A stretch of 19,311 nt of DNA from Alphaproteobacteria bacterium (GTDB taxonomy: Bacteria > Pseudomonadota > Alphaproteobacteria > JAAXGF01), in NCBI GenBank assembly GCA_012267605.1, contig JAAXGF010000159.1:1-19311 (forward strand), read 5' to 3'. Positions 1 through 7,573 of this stretch are shown one piece after another (positions within the stretch are counted from its first letter, which is position 1; the number at the start of each line of letters is the position of its first letter). The notes under the pieces are model-generated. The model was not told where the DNA came from, ran no database searches, and was given only the letters and a program-made list of their open reading frames with translations. The translations under genes and the position numbers were made by a program.

Positions 1-214
1 TGAAACATTGGTCACGCGGGACGACGCCATCAATACGGTGGAACTTGCGGACCGTTACGTAATTTTGCCGCCGCCATCGGAGCATTGGCCACCGGAATTA
101 TTCGCGGGCATTCGCGAATCCGGGGAGCTGTGCCCAGCCGACTTTCAGTATACATCCGATTCCAATACCGAGTGGCTGGGTCCCGAGGATCTCTCCTACT
201 GGTTGGCGCATTGA
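1..214 (+). CDS. pseB: UDP-N-acetylglucosamine 4,6-dehydratase (inverting), C-terminal fragment
   Basis: The open frame enters from the left edge (first full codon at base 2) and stops at 212-214, so only about the last 70 residues are visible. PseB converts UDP-GlcNAc to the 4-keto-6-deoxy-L-arabino sugar, the first step of pseudaminic acid synthesis. The visible part resembles the PseB/CapD-type C-terminus: a TRDDAINTVEL segment (family pattern: ExxxNT followed by an acidic residue), then a YVILPP segment, then YTSDSNTEWLGPEDL, which corresponds to the YSSDTNDEWLS-type ending of PseB proteins. The catalytic domain lies outside the window and cannot be checked. The gene sits 35 bases upstream of a NeuB-family synthase, which fits the pathway. 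A related retaining dehydratase is possible but less likely given pseG and pseI downstream. Confidence 0.72.
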   Translation, partial: ETLVTRDDAINTVELADRYVILPPPSEHWPPELFAGIRESGELCPADFQYTSDSNTEWLGPEDLSYWLAH

Positions 215-240
215 AACGGTGGCCCCACTGAGTCCCCGCT

Positions 241-244
241 GAGG
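241..244 (+). promoter_or_regulatory. Ribosome binding site (GAGG) for the NeuB-family synthase
   Basis: GAGG lies 5 bases before the ATG at 250 and supports that start over the in-frame ATG at 295, which has no comparable purine tract at a suitable distance. Confidence 0.5.
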
Positions 245-249
245 TTGGC

Positions 250-1320
250 ATGTTTTTTATTGGCGACAAGCAAGTCGGTGGTGACGGATCGTGCATGATT
301 GTCTTCGAAGCCGGACCGACTCACTCGGGGTTCGAATCGGCGAAGAAGCTGATCGAATTGTCAGCGGACGCCGGTGCCGATGCAGTCAAATTCCAGATCA
401 TTGATCCCGACCGGCTGGTCGCCGATAAGACGTTGCCGTTTACCTACGAAGTATTGGCCGACCGCCAAACCGGGCGCAGGGAGTCGGTCACTGAACCGCT
501 CTATGATATTCTGTCGCGGCGGGTGTTGACGGCGGCGGAATTCCGGCGTCTCAAGAGCATCGCCGATAACCTCGGGCTGGTGTTTTTCGCCACCGTCCTG
601 TTTGACGAGGACATCGATCTCGCCGTGTCGCTGGGTTTCGAGTCGATCAAGATTGCTTCCGCGGATGTCAACCATTTTCCTTTCATTCGCAAGGCAGCGC
701 GTAGCGGCATCAGCCTGCAACTCGACACCGGAAACGCCACCTTGGGCGAAATCGAGCGCGCCGTGGACGTCATCCGCCAGGAGGGCAACGAGAACGTCAT
801 CATCCACCATTGTCCGTCCGGTTATCCGGCGCGGCTGGACGGCATCAACCTGAACATGATCGTCACCTTGCGGCAAATGTTCTCCCACCCCATCGGGTTT
901 TCCGATCACTCGCCAGGCTGGGAAATGGATATCGCGGCGTTGGTCTTGGGGACGAAGCTGGTGGAGAAGACCATTACTACGGATCGAACGACGCCGAGCA
1001 TCGAGCATATCATGTCCCTGGAACCCAGCGAAATGCGGACCTTCGTCCAAACCGTTCGCGACGTCGAGCGGGCGCTCGGCAACCGCCGCCGGGCGATGGC
1101 GGAGGCGGAACTCGAGAAGCGCAAGTCGATTCGTCGATCAGCCTTTGCAAAACGTGCCATCGCGGCTGGACAGTTGATCTCTGACGATGACGTTGAATTT
1201 CGCCGTCCTGGTTTCGGCATTACCCCCGATGTTTTTGAGGAATATTTCGCGAAGGGTAAGGCGACGCGTCCGATCGAAGCGGGCGAAATGCTTCAGCCGG
1301 GTGATTTGACCGCCGGATAA
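250..1320 (+). CDS. N-acetylneuraminate synthase (NeuB) family protein, non-PseI paralogue with SAF domain
   Basis: This 356-residue protein has the size and layout of NeuB-type enzymes, which condense PEP with a 2-acetamido hexose to give a nonulosonic acid. An N-terminal TIM barrel carries FEAGPTHSG (E20, the equivalent of the EAGxNHNG motif), ADAVKFQ, IKIASAD, HHCPSGYP and FSDHS (H220). A SAF/antifreeze-like domain covers roughly residues 295-356 (RRSAFAKRAIAAG, then RRPGFG). The second metal-binding histidine of the family, normally in EKHFT exactly 21 residues after the SDH histidine, is threonine here (EKTIT, T241). The ATG at 250 is chosen because the family N-terminus (IGDKxVG) begins there and a GAGG lies at 241-244. 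An in-frame ATG at 295 would truncate it. It is a different enzyme from the canonical PseI at 5872, so it may use another substrate. Neighbouring genes suggest it pairs with the cytidylyltransferase at 1327. Confidence 0.85.
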   Translation: MFFIGDKQVGGDGSCMIVFEAGPTHSGFESAKKLIELSADAGADAVKFQIIDPDRLVADKTLPFTYEVLADRQTGRRESVTEPLYDILSRRVLTAAEFRRLKSIADNLGLVFFATVLFDEDIDLAVSLGFESIKIASADVNHFPFIRKAARSGISLQLDTGNATLGEIERAVDVIRQEGNENVIIHHCPSGYPARLDGINLNMIVTLRQMFSHPIGFSDHSPGWEMDIAALVLGTKLVEKTITTDRTTPSIEHIMSLEPSEMRTFVQTVRDVERALGNRRRAMAEAELEKRKSIRRSAFAKRAIAAGQLISDDDVEFRRPGFGITPDVFEEYFAKGKATRPIEAGEMLQPGDLTAG

Positions 1321-1326
1321 CCCGAT

Positions 1327-2028
1327 TTGCGACGACTCGCACTGATCCCGGTGAAGCGCCGGTCGCGACGTTTGGCCGAAAAAAACATTCGCCCATTCAA
1401 CGGCAAGCCCATGTTTGAGCACAGCGTTGCCCACGCCCAGGAAAGCGATCTGTTTGTCCGCGTCGTCGTATCGACCGCCGATGCGCAAATTAAGGCGATG
1501 GCGCAGGCTGCCGGGGCTCAACTGCATCACCGCTCTGTGGAATTGGAATCCGATACCGCCACCTTGGTCGACGTTACCATCGCGGCACTCGACCAAGAGG
1601 AGTTGGAAGGTCGGAATTACGATCTTGTCGTCGTGTTGTTGGCGACCGCCCCGCTTCGAACCGCCTGCGATATCAAACAAGTGGTGGCCATGGCTGAGGC
1701 TGGGAAAACAGGCGGTGCCATTGCAGTGACCGATTACGCCCACCCGCCGCATCAGGCACTGAAGCTGACTGCTGATGGTATGGCGTGTCCCATGTGGCCA
1801 AATCTCGTGGGCAAAAGGACCGATGCGCTGCCCCGTTTATGCGTCGATAACGGCAGCACTTACGCTATGTATGTCGAAAGTTTTCGAAAGGCGCGCAGTT
1901 TCTACCCGGCATCTTTGCGCGTTTATCACATGCCTCGCTCGCGTTCCGTCGATGTTGATGACGAGGAGGATTGGCACGAGCTGACCCTTGCGGCGCGAGT
2001 GAGAGGTGAAGCGTCAGACAAGCCGTGA
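1327..2028 (+). CDS. Acylneuraminate cytidylyltransferase family protein (CMP-nonulosonate synthetase)
   Basis: The 233-residue product has the NeuA/PseF fold pattern. It starts with LALIPVKRRSRRLAEKN followed by FNGKPM, then VVVSTADAQI, a central LLATAPLR segment (family: LQPTSPLR), VDNGSTYAMY and a C-terminal SVDVDDEEDW (family: xDIDxxxDW). Such enzymes transfer CMP from CTP to a nonulosonic acid to make the glycosyltransferase donor. The start must be TTG 1327, because the previous gene's TAA is in the same frame six bases upstream and the conserved strand begins at once. The nucleotide-binding loop is atypical: most family members have ARxGSKR where this has VKRRSRR. It is the only CMP-sugar synthetase in the window, so it probably serves the pseudaminic branch (PseF role), the product of the upstream NeuB paralogue, or both. 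Substrate is not determinable from sequence alone. Confidence 0.83.
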   Translation: MRRLALIPVKRRSRRLAEKNIRPFNGKPMFEHSVAHAQESDLFVRVVVSTADAQIKAMAQAAGAQLHHRSVELESDTATLVDVTIAALDQEELEGRNYDLVVVLLATAPLRTACDIKQVVAMAEAGKTGGAIAVTDYAHPPHQALKLTADGMACPMWPNLVGKRTDALPRLCVDNGSTYAMYVESFRKARSFYPASLRVYHMPRSRSVDVDDEEDWHELTLAARVRGEASDKP

Positions 2029-2038
2029 TCGACCCACC

Positions 2039-2082
2039 ATGAAAGTTCTTGTGTTTGGGTACGGGTCCGGCGGCACGCGCGT
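2039..2082 (+). other. Out-of-frame 5' end of the oxidoreductase-aminotransferase gene (probable 7-bp deletion frameshift)
   Basis: ATG 2039 opens a frame reading MKVLVFGYGSGG, a textbook Rossmann N-terminus of Gfo/Idh/MocA proteins. It then loses family resemblance. The long downstream frame reads RHARLLADI from 2071, which is the expected continuation (family: GxGxxGxRHARLL). The two pieces lie in different frames. The heptamer GGCACGC at 2072-2078 explains this. If it were present twice in tandem, the text would read G-S-G-G-T-R-H-A-R-L-L in one frame. Loss of one copy gives exactly the observed sequence. This may be a real slippage mutation or a sequencing/assembly error. If real, the nucleotide-binding loop is lost unless frameshifting or reversion occurs. 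Confidence 0.68.
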
Positions 2083-4329
2083 TTGCTCGCCGATATATCG
2101 GAGGTGGGTGTCTTCGACATCTCGCTCGAGCGCAGGGATCATGCCCGCTCCCAGGGGGCAAAGACAGTTTTCGACTCCATGGAAGAGGCATTGTCATGGG
2201 AGGCAGACGCGAGCGTCATCGCAGTACCAACCGACAAGCACGCTGTGGTCTGCCGGGAATTGCTGGTCCGAGCAAATCCGATCCTGATTGAAAAGCCGGT
2301 CGCTTATGGCCCCGAAGACTTGGCTTTTTTTGCTGACTTGCCCCAAGAGGTTTCCAAAAGCATCAAGGTCATGGCCAACATGCGGTTCCACGCAGGGCCT
2401 GCAACCTTGGCCGAACACATAGGGTTGGTGGGCGTACCAAGGTTTGCCTCGGCGAACTTTGGCAGCTTTCTCCCTGACATGCGCCCCGGCATCGATTATC
2501 GCACCGTGTACGCAGCCCACAGAGACCAAGGCGGCGGGGTGGTGATGGATTGCATCCACGAGCTGGACTATTTGTCATGGCTGTTCGGTGTACCGACCCT
2601 GGCCGGTGGCCAACTTGCGCGGTTATCGGAACTAGAGATAGACACCGAGGACCACGCAGTCGGATTTTTCGACCATCCCCGGGGTGTGCGTTCGCTAGTT
2701 GAGCTGGATTACTTACAGCGACACAAGATGCGCGGGTGCCGTGTAGTTGGCACCGAGGGCACATTGGTCTGGCAAAGCCGATTCAAGGCACCCGAAACAA
2801 TAGAGGTTGTTTTTTATTCGGCAGAGAAGCGCACGCCGCGCATCCTATTGTCATTGGGCGATTATGACATTGACCAGAGTTATCGGAGCTATCTGAGGGC
2901 ATTTCTCGGAGTGGGCGAGAGTGGAGACGCGGATCGCCTGCTTGGCCTTGAAACGGCAATTGAGGAGGTTTCCCTGTCGCGCGAATTGATTGGCCTATGG
3001 GAGTCAGGATTCTCTCTCCAGCTGCGCGATCCCACAGCTGAAAGTAACGGGTTTTTAGAAAGCGAGCGATTGTTCCATCGCGCGTCGAAAGTTATTCCGA
3101 CGGCAAGCCAAACGTTTTCAAAAAGCCGCATCCAGTTTCCAGGTGGTATTACTCCAGATTTTCTTTCCCACGGTCGCGGCGGGCGGGTGTGGGATGTGGA
3201 CGGCAATTCGTATGTCGATCTCGTGATGGGGCTTTGCTGCAATATTCTTGGCTATTGCGACGCCGATGTCGACCGGGCTATCGCGGCGCAGCTCCAGCGC
3301 GGTATTTCATTCAGTTTGGCTACGCGGCTGGAGGCGGAGGTGGCGGAACGCATCGTCGCGATGGTGCCGTGCGCCGAGATGGTGCGCTTTGGCAAGAACG
3401 GGACCGATGCGACCAGCGCCGCGGTGCGCGTGGCCTGGGCGGTGACGGGAAAAAACCACGTTTTGGCGCTGGGATATCACGGATGGCAGGATTGGTATGT
3501 TGGCGCCACGGCGCGCAGCAAGGGCGTGCCCGAGGCAACGCGGCAACTGACGCATAAGCTCCCGTTCAACGATTTGGCCGTGGTCGAGTCAGCTTTCGAT
3601 ACCTGTGCAAACGACGTCGCCTGCGTCATCCTGGAGCCCATGTCTGATACGGAGCCGATGGGTGGTTACTTGGCGAACCTTCGATCGTTGACGCGTGCGC
3701 GGGGGTGCGTACTGATCTTCGACGAAACGGTGACCGGTTTTCGTTTTGCCAAAGGCGGCGCTCAGGAGCTGTTCGACGTCACGCCCGACTTGTGCACCCT
3801 AGGCAAGGGCCTTGCCAACGGGATGCCGCTCTCGGCAGTGGCTGGCCACCAAGAGTTGATGGCGGAATTCGAAGACATCTTCATCTCAAGCACGTTTGGC
3901 GGCGAAACTCTCTCGCTTGCCGCTGCCCGTGCCGTTCTCGACAAGCTGGACAGCGTACCGGTGATTGAACGGATTTGGCGAAACGGAGCCGAGCTGAAGA
4001 GACGAATAGAATCTAGTGCGAGGCGGCACAATGTGGATCAAGCAATTCACATCGTCGGAAAGAGTCCTTGGCAATTTTGCCGCTTTGATGCGCTCGGCAA
4101 TGCCACGTCGGCGGAAATCAAGACATTCGTTGTGGCCTCGATGATTGCCAAGGGCGTGCTCATGGGCACCAGCCTGAACCTTTGTTACGCTCATGACGAT
4201 GCCGATCTGGAGACCGTGGCCGAGGCGTTTGACCGGACATTCTCCGAACTGGCGGACGAAGCGCCATTACCCGGCATGGCCGACCGCCTCGGCGGTGCTC
4301 TCATTCAACCGGTGTTTTCACCCCGTTGA
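2083..4329 (+). CDS. Gfo/Idh/MocA-type oxidoreductase fused to class III (glutamate-1-semialdehyde-type) aminotransferase
   Basis: The continuous frame runs from TTG 2083, but the real start is probably ATG 2039 in another frame. Residues 1 to about 310 are the rest of a Gfo/Idh/MocA NAD(P)-dependent oxidoreductase: IAVPTDKHA, then LIEKPVAYG with the family EKP motif at 70-72, and GGVVMDCIHELDYL (family: GG...D.G.H..D). After a linker, about residues 324-748 form a class III PLP aminotransferase: FPGGITPDFL, RVWDVDGNSYVD, MVRFGKNGTDAT, HGWQDWY, FDETVTGF (D547, PLP ring nitrogen) and TLGKGLANG (K575, Schiff-base lysine). Both halves keep their key residues apart from the missing N-terminal GxGxxG. 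Oxidation of a hydroxyl to a ketone followed by transamination on one polypeptide would install an amino group, probably on a sugar in this pathway; that role is inference. The gene is followed 14 bases later by pseG. Confidence 0.82.
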   Translation: MLADISEVGVFDISLERRDHARSQGAKTVFDSMEEALSWEADASVIAVPTDKHAVVCRELLVRANPILIEKPVAYGPEDLAFFADLPQEVSKSIKVMANMRFHAGPATLAEHIGLVGVPRFASANFGSFLPDMRPGIDYRTVYAAHRDQGGGVVMDCIHELDYLSWLFGVPTLAGGQLARLSELEIDTEDHAVGFFDHPRGVRSLVELDYLQRHKMRGCRVVGTEGTLVWQSRFKAPETIEVVFYSAEKRTPRILLSLGDYDIDQSYRSYLRAFLGVGESGDADRLLGLETAIEEVSLSRELIGLWESGFSLQLRDPTAESNGFLESERLFHRASKVIPTASQTFSKSRIQFPGGITPDFLSHGRGGRVWDVDGNSYVDLVMGLCCNILGYCDADVDRAIAAQLQRGISFSLATRLEAEVAERIVAMVPCAEMVRFGKNGTDATSAAVRVAWAVTGKNHVLALGYHGWQDWYVGATARSKGVPEATRQLTHKLPFNDLAVVESAFDTCANDVACVILEPMSDTEPMGGYLANLRSLTRARGCVLIFDETVTGFRFAKGGAQELFDVTPDLCTLGKGLANGMPLSAVAGHQELMAEFEDIFISSTFGGETLSLAAARAVLDKLDSVPVIERIWRNGAELKRRIESSARRHNVDQAIHIVGKSPWQFCRFDALGNATSAEIKTFVVASMIAKGVLMGTSLNLCYAHDDADLETVAEAFDRTFSELADEAPLPGMADRLGGALIQPVFSPR

Positions 4330-4342
4330 TCCCGATGGAAGT

Positions 4343-5827
4343 ATGAAATTCGGAATGCACTTCCAGGTTTCCGTGGAGACTGGAACGGGACACGGCCATA
4401 GGTGCGCGGTGCTGGCCCGCGTCCTCGCCGATCTTGGTCACAAAATCGAAGTGCTGAGCGACGAGGACACTTTGCGCTGGAGCGAAGTCTATTTCCCCCC
4501 TGGAACGTCTGCCGTTCAGGCTTCGCCGCTCGACAGTGCCTTCGGCGATGTCTTGCGTCGGAACCCATACGACACCTTGGTCCTCGACCGATACGATATC
4601 GCGCTGGAGCGGGAGAAGAGAATCGCCGAGTTGGTCGGCTCACTGGTGGTTATTGATGATTTCGTCGGTCGGCAACATCATTGCCATCAGCTGATCGACC
4701 CAAATCTTTCGCGCACACCATCCGACTGGCGCGGTGCGCTGGCACCTAAATGTCTCGCCCTGGCCGGTAGCGCGTACGCCCTTCTTCGAAGTGAATTCCT
4801 CGCCGCCCGTGCGAATCGCCCAAACATCGAGGAACGCGGCGACGATCGGGTTTTCATATGTTTTGGTGGCGCCGATCCTTACGGCCTCACCTATGGAGCC
4901 CTCAAAGCCTTTGATGCCCCGCTCGCGGACGGTGTGAATTTCGACATCGTCGTCGGGCAGCACACCCGCAACCTGGATGAGTTGGTTGAACTTGCCGCCG
5001 GTTTGGATGGGGTCACCCTGTATCGCGGGTGCGATCAAATGGCTGCCCTTATGGGCCGTGCCGCCGTCGCCGTCGGGGCGCCCGGTGTGATGACCCTGGA
5101 ACGGGCTTGTCTCGGAATCCCGTCCCTGCTCGTGTCATTCGCCGACAATCAAATCGCGATCGGCCAAGCCGCGGCCAGTACCGGAATCGCGGTCTATCTC
5201 GGCGACTGGCGGGAAGCCACGTCCGAAGAATTGGCGCGGCAGCTCTCAGAGCTGCTGAGCTCGCCGCCTGCGCGGCGAGAAATGTCGCGCAACGGCGTCC
5301 GCCATGTGGATGGCCGGGGTGCAATTCGCGTCGCTGCGGCGTTGTGCCCAGCCCGCGACCGCTCGGGGGAGCCGATTTTCGTGCGGTCGATGACACTGGA
5401 TGACATGGAAACAGTATTCATCTGGCAAAACAGCGAATGCATGCGCCGCCACAGTCTGAACCCGAATCCGATTTCCTGGGACGAGCACCGCGACTGGTGT
5501 GGTCGTCGCTTAAAGGAAAGGTCGATGGATACCTATATCGCCCATGACGAGGATCAGAATTCTGTCGGATTCATTCATCTGGCACCCCACACCGATGACG
5601 CTTGGCTGGTCTCATTGCTCGTAGCACCCGAATGCCAGGGTAGAGGTGTCGGGCAGGCAATGCTTGATCAGGTTACCCGAATTTACGGTACGGACCGACT
5701 TTGCGCGGTGATCTCCGCGGAGAATGAACCCTCGCTAAAGATTTTTGAGCGATGCGGATTTGTCGATGAGGGCGAAATGTTTGTTCGGGCGCCCAGCAGT
5801 AGTGGTTCTCATTCCTCCCCTTTGTAA
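4343..5827 (+). CDS. pseG: UDP-2,4-diacetamido-2,4,6-trideoxy-beta-L-altropyranose hydrolase fused to GNAT acetyltransferase
   Basis: This 494-residue protein joins two pathway activities. The N-terminal part (about 1-340) is PseG, a GT-B-fold hydrolase that removes UDP from the 2,4-diacetamido sugar before condensation with PEP. GTGHGHRC places the catalytic histidine at residue 17, the position known for Campylobacter PseG. VIDDFV, the DP..N region and CFGGADP (173-179) follow. From about residue 344 the chain becomes a GNAT N-acetyltransferase with the acetyl-CoA loop CQGRGVG and a late NEPSLKIFERCGF motif, which fits PseH (N4-acetylation of the UDP-4-amino sugar). ATG 4343 is chosen because the family N-terminus begins there. 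The open frame extends upstream to 4193, but that part overlaps the aminotransferase. A separate GNAT gene lies downstream, so which one is the true PseH is unclear. Confidence 0.9.
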   Translation: MKFGMHFQVSVETGTGHGHRCAVLARVLADLGHKIEVLSDEDTLRWSEVYFPPGTSAVQASPLDSAFGDVLRRNPYDTLVLDRYDIALEREKRIAELVGSLVVIDDFVGRQHHCHQLIDPNLSRTPSDWRGALAPKCLALAGSAYALLRSEFLAARANRPNIEERGDDRVFICFGGADPYGLTYGALKAFDAPLADGVNFDIVVGQHTRNLDELVELAAGLDGVTLYRGCDQMAALMGRAAVAVGAPGVMTLERACLGIPSLLVSFADNQIAIGQAAASTGIAVYLGDWREATSEELARQLSELLSSPPARREMSRNGVRHVDGRGAIRVAAALCPARDRSGEPIFVRSMTLDDMETVFIWQNSECMRRHSLNPNPISWDEHRDWCGRRLKERSMDTYIAHDEDQNSVGFIHLAPHTDDAWLVSLLVAPECQGRGVGQAMLDQVTRIYGTDRLCAVISAENEPSLKIFERCGFVDEGEMFVRAPSSSGSHSSPL

Positions 5828-5871
5828 AACGATACCGGGGAGAGTGGTTACATGTTGTTGGTTTGGGCTTG

Positions 5872-6939
5872 ATGGCTGAAGTGAACTCCCCATCGGTCAA
5901 GATCGGCCAACGGGTCGTTGGCGAATCTTTTCCGCCCTACATCATCGCCGAAATGTCAGGCAACCATAACGGTGAGTTGGATCGGGCATTGGCTCTGGTC
6001 AGGGCGGCAAAAGATGCGGGTGCCGATGCAATTAAACTGCAAACATACACCGCCGATACCATGACTATCGACCATGACGCAGATGATTTCCGAATTCGCG
6101 GCGGGCTTTGGGATGGTCGTAACTTGTACGAACTTTACCAACAGGCCCACACGCCGTGGGCGTGGACGCGCCCCTTGTTCGAGTTGGGCAACGAGCTGGG
6201 CATCGATGTCTTCAGCACACCGTTTGACGAAACGGCAGTGGCGTTCCTCGAACAATTTTCCCCACCGGCCTATAAGATCGCCTCCTTCGAATTGACCGAC
6301 ACACCCCTCCTGGAATCCGTCGCCCAGACAGGACGTCCCGTCATTCTCTCAACCGGAATGGCCGACGTTGAAGAAATCACGACGGCGGTGAATACCCTGG
6401 AGCACAGTGGCGCCGGGGCGCTGGTCATTCTTCATTGTGTTAGCGGCTACCCGACACCAGTGGATGAGTCGAATATTCGAACCATCTTGGATTTGTCCAA
6501 TCGCTTTAGCCACGTTGTCGGGTTGTCGGATCATACATTGGGCACCGCCGTCGCTGTTGGCGCGGTAGCCTGTGGCGCGCGAGTTATCGAAAAGCACTTT
6601 ACTCTCAAGCGGTCCGATGGCGGTCCGGACGCGGCCTTTTCTCTGGAGCCTGACGAGTTGAAGGTGCTGGTGGACGACACTCGGGCCGTGTTCACCGCAC
6701 TCGGCGCTCCGGGATACGCTAGGAAGCCGAGTGAACAGGCGAACGCTCAATTCCGCCGCTCCGTCTACGTGGTCAAGGACATCGCTGCCGGCGAAGTTTT
6801 CGACACCGAAAATATCCGCCGAATTAGACCCGGATTTGGATTAGCACCACGTCTCTACCTTGAGATTTTGGGGAAGAAAGCCAAACGCAGTTTGAAACGG
6901 GGCTCCCCGCTGCGTGCTGAGGACGTGGGTGAAGGATAA
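5872..6939 (+). CDS. pseI: Pseudaminic acid synthase
   Basis: This 355-residue protein is a canonical PseI, which condenses 2,4-diacetamido-2,4,6-trideoxy-L-altrose with PEP to give pseudaminic acid. Visible motifs are IIAEMSGNHNG (E27), ADAIKLQTYT, FSTPFDETAV, YKIASFELTD, HCVSGYPTP, GLSDHT (H221) and EKHFTL (H242). The two histidines are the expected Mn2+ ligands, spaced 21 residues apart. The segment after EKHFT reads KRSDGGPDAAFSLEP, the PseI-type signature rather than the NeuB type. A C-terminal SAF domain (about 295-355; RRSVYVVKDIAAGE, RRIRPGFG) closes the protein. ATG 5872 is preferred over TTG 5863. It lies 44 bases after the pseG fusion gene and overlaps the next gene's likely start. 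The family assignment is secure. Confidence 0.95.
   Translation: MAEVNSPSVKIGQRVVGESFPPYIIAEMSGNHNGELDRALALVRAAKDAGADAIKLQTYTADTMTIDHDADDFRIRGGLWDGRNLYELYQQAHTPWAWTRPLFELGNELGIDVFSTPFDETAVAFLEQFSPPAYKIASFELTDTPLLESVAQTGRPVILSTGMADVEEITTAVNTLEHSGAGALVILHCVSGYPTPVDESNIRTILDLSNRFSHVVGLSDHTLGTAVAVGAVACGARVIEKHFTLKRSDGGPDAAFSLEPDELKVLVDDTRAVFTALGAPGYARKPSEQANAQFRRSVYVVKDIAAGEVFDTENIRRIRPGFGLAPRLYLEILGKKAKRSLKRGSPLRAEDVGEG
6919..6923 (+). promoter_or_regulatory. Ribosome binding site (GAGGA) inside the pseI 3' end
   Basis: GAGGA lies 5 bases before the GTG at 6929 and favours that codon as the start of the following acetyltransferase, giving an 11-base overlap with pseI. The alternative ATG at 6998 has only a weak CGGA upstream. 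Confidence 0.4.
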
Positions 6940-7561
6940 ACCCAGAGGCGAAGGCGGCGTCACGGCGATACGCTACGATTTTTCAAATAATCGGAACATG
7001 TGCGCCGTCAGTTGCGGTCAAATTTTGCTTGATCCGATGGTCGCTGCTCAGGTGACCTCGACGTACGTGGACTGGTTGAACGACACGGAGGTGAACGCTT
7101 ATTTGGAGGTTCGCCATCATCGGCAAACGATTGACGGTGCGATGGCCTATGTAGCCGCAAAGATTGCCGAGCCCCATACATGCCTATTCGCTGCGTATGA
7201 GAATGGACGCTTTATCGGCACGGCCAAATTGGATTCTTTCCGGCCCTACCACGGTACCGCCATGGTCGCATTCATGTTCGGCGAGAAATCCGTCTGGGGT
7301 CGGGGCCTCGGAAGCCAAATGGTGATGGCCGCGTGCCATTTCGGTTTCCAGCGGATTGGATTACGTAAGATCAACGCCGGTTGCTACGGGCGCAACATCG
7401 CCAGTCACAAGCTGTTGGAGAAATGCGGATTTTCTCTCGAAGGTTGCCAAACGGATCAAGTGATGACGAAAGATGGTCCCGATGACGTTTTGATCTTTGG
7501 CTTGTTGGCGTCGGCCTATCCCCACGCCTCGTTTCCTGCCGCCTTCGCGGATGCGAACTAA
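6929..7561 (+). CDS. GNAT family N-acetyltransferase (PseH/RimJ-like)
   Basis: The gene encodes about 210 residues with the GNAT layout: YVDWLNDTEVNAYLEVR near the N-terminus (family: WLNDPEVN), FIGTAKLD in the central strand, the acetyl-CoA pyrophosphate loop WGRGLG, and KINAGCYGRNIASHKLLEKCGF, the usual late GNAT motif. It would transfer an acyl group from a CoA donor to an amine, most likely a sugar amine made in this cluster. The start is uncertain. GTG 6929 has a good GAGGA upstream, while ATG 6998 gives an N-terminus more like typical family members (GQILLDP soon after the start). As pseG already carries a fused GNAT, this one may be the second acetyltransferase for a different position or a different nonulosonate. 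Confidence 0.85.
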   Translation: MKDKPRGEGGVTAIRYDFSNNRNMCAVSCGQILLDPMVAAQVTSTYVDWLNDTEVNAYLEVRHHRQTIDGAMAYVAAKIAEPHTCLFAAYENGRFIGTAKLDSFRPYHGTAMVAFMFGEKSVWGRGLGSQMVMAACHFGFQRIGLRKINAGCYGRNIASHKLLEKCGFSLEGCQTDQVMTKDGPDDVLIFGLLASAYPHASFPAAFADAN

Positions 7562-7573
7562 CATTATCGGCAA

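Noticed and set aside
361..1050. Long open frame on the - strand (229 residues)
   Set aside because: It lies wholly inside the NeuB-family gene, which has clear family motifs on the + strand. The antisense product has no recognisable domain. It is a shadow frame typical of high-GC DNA.
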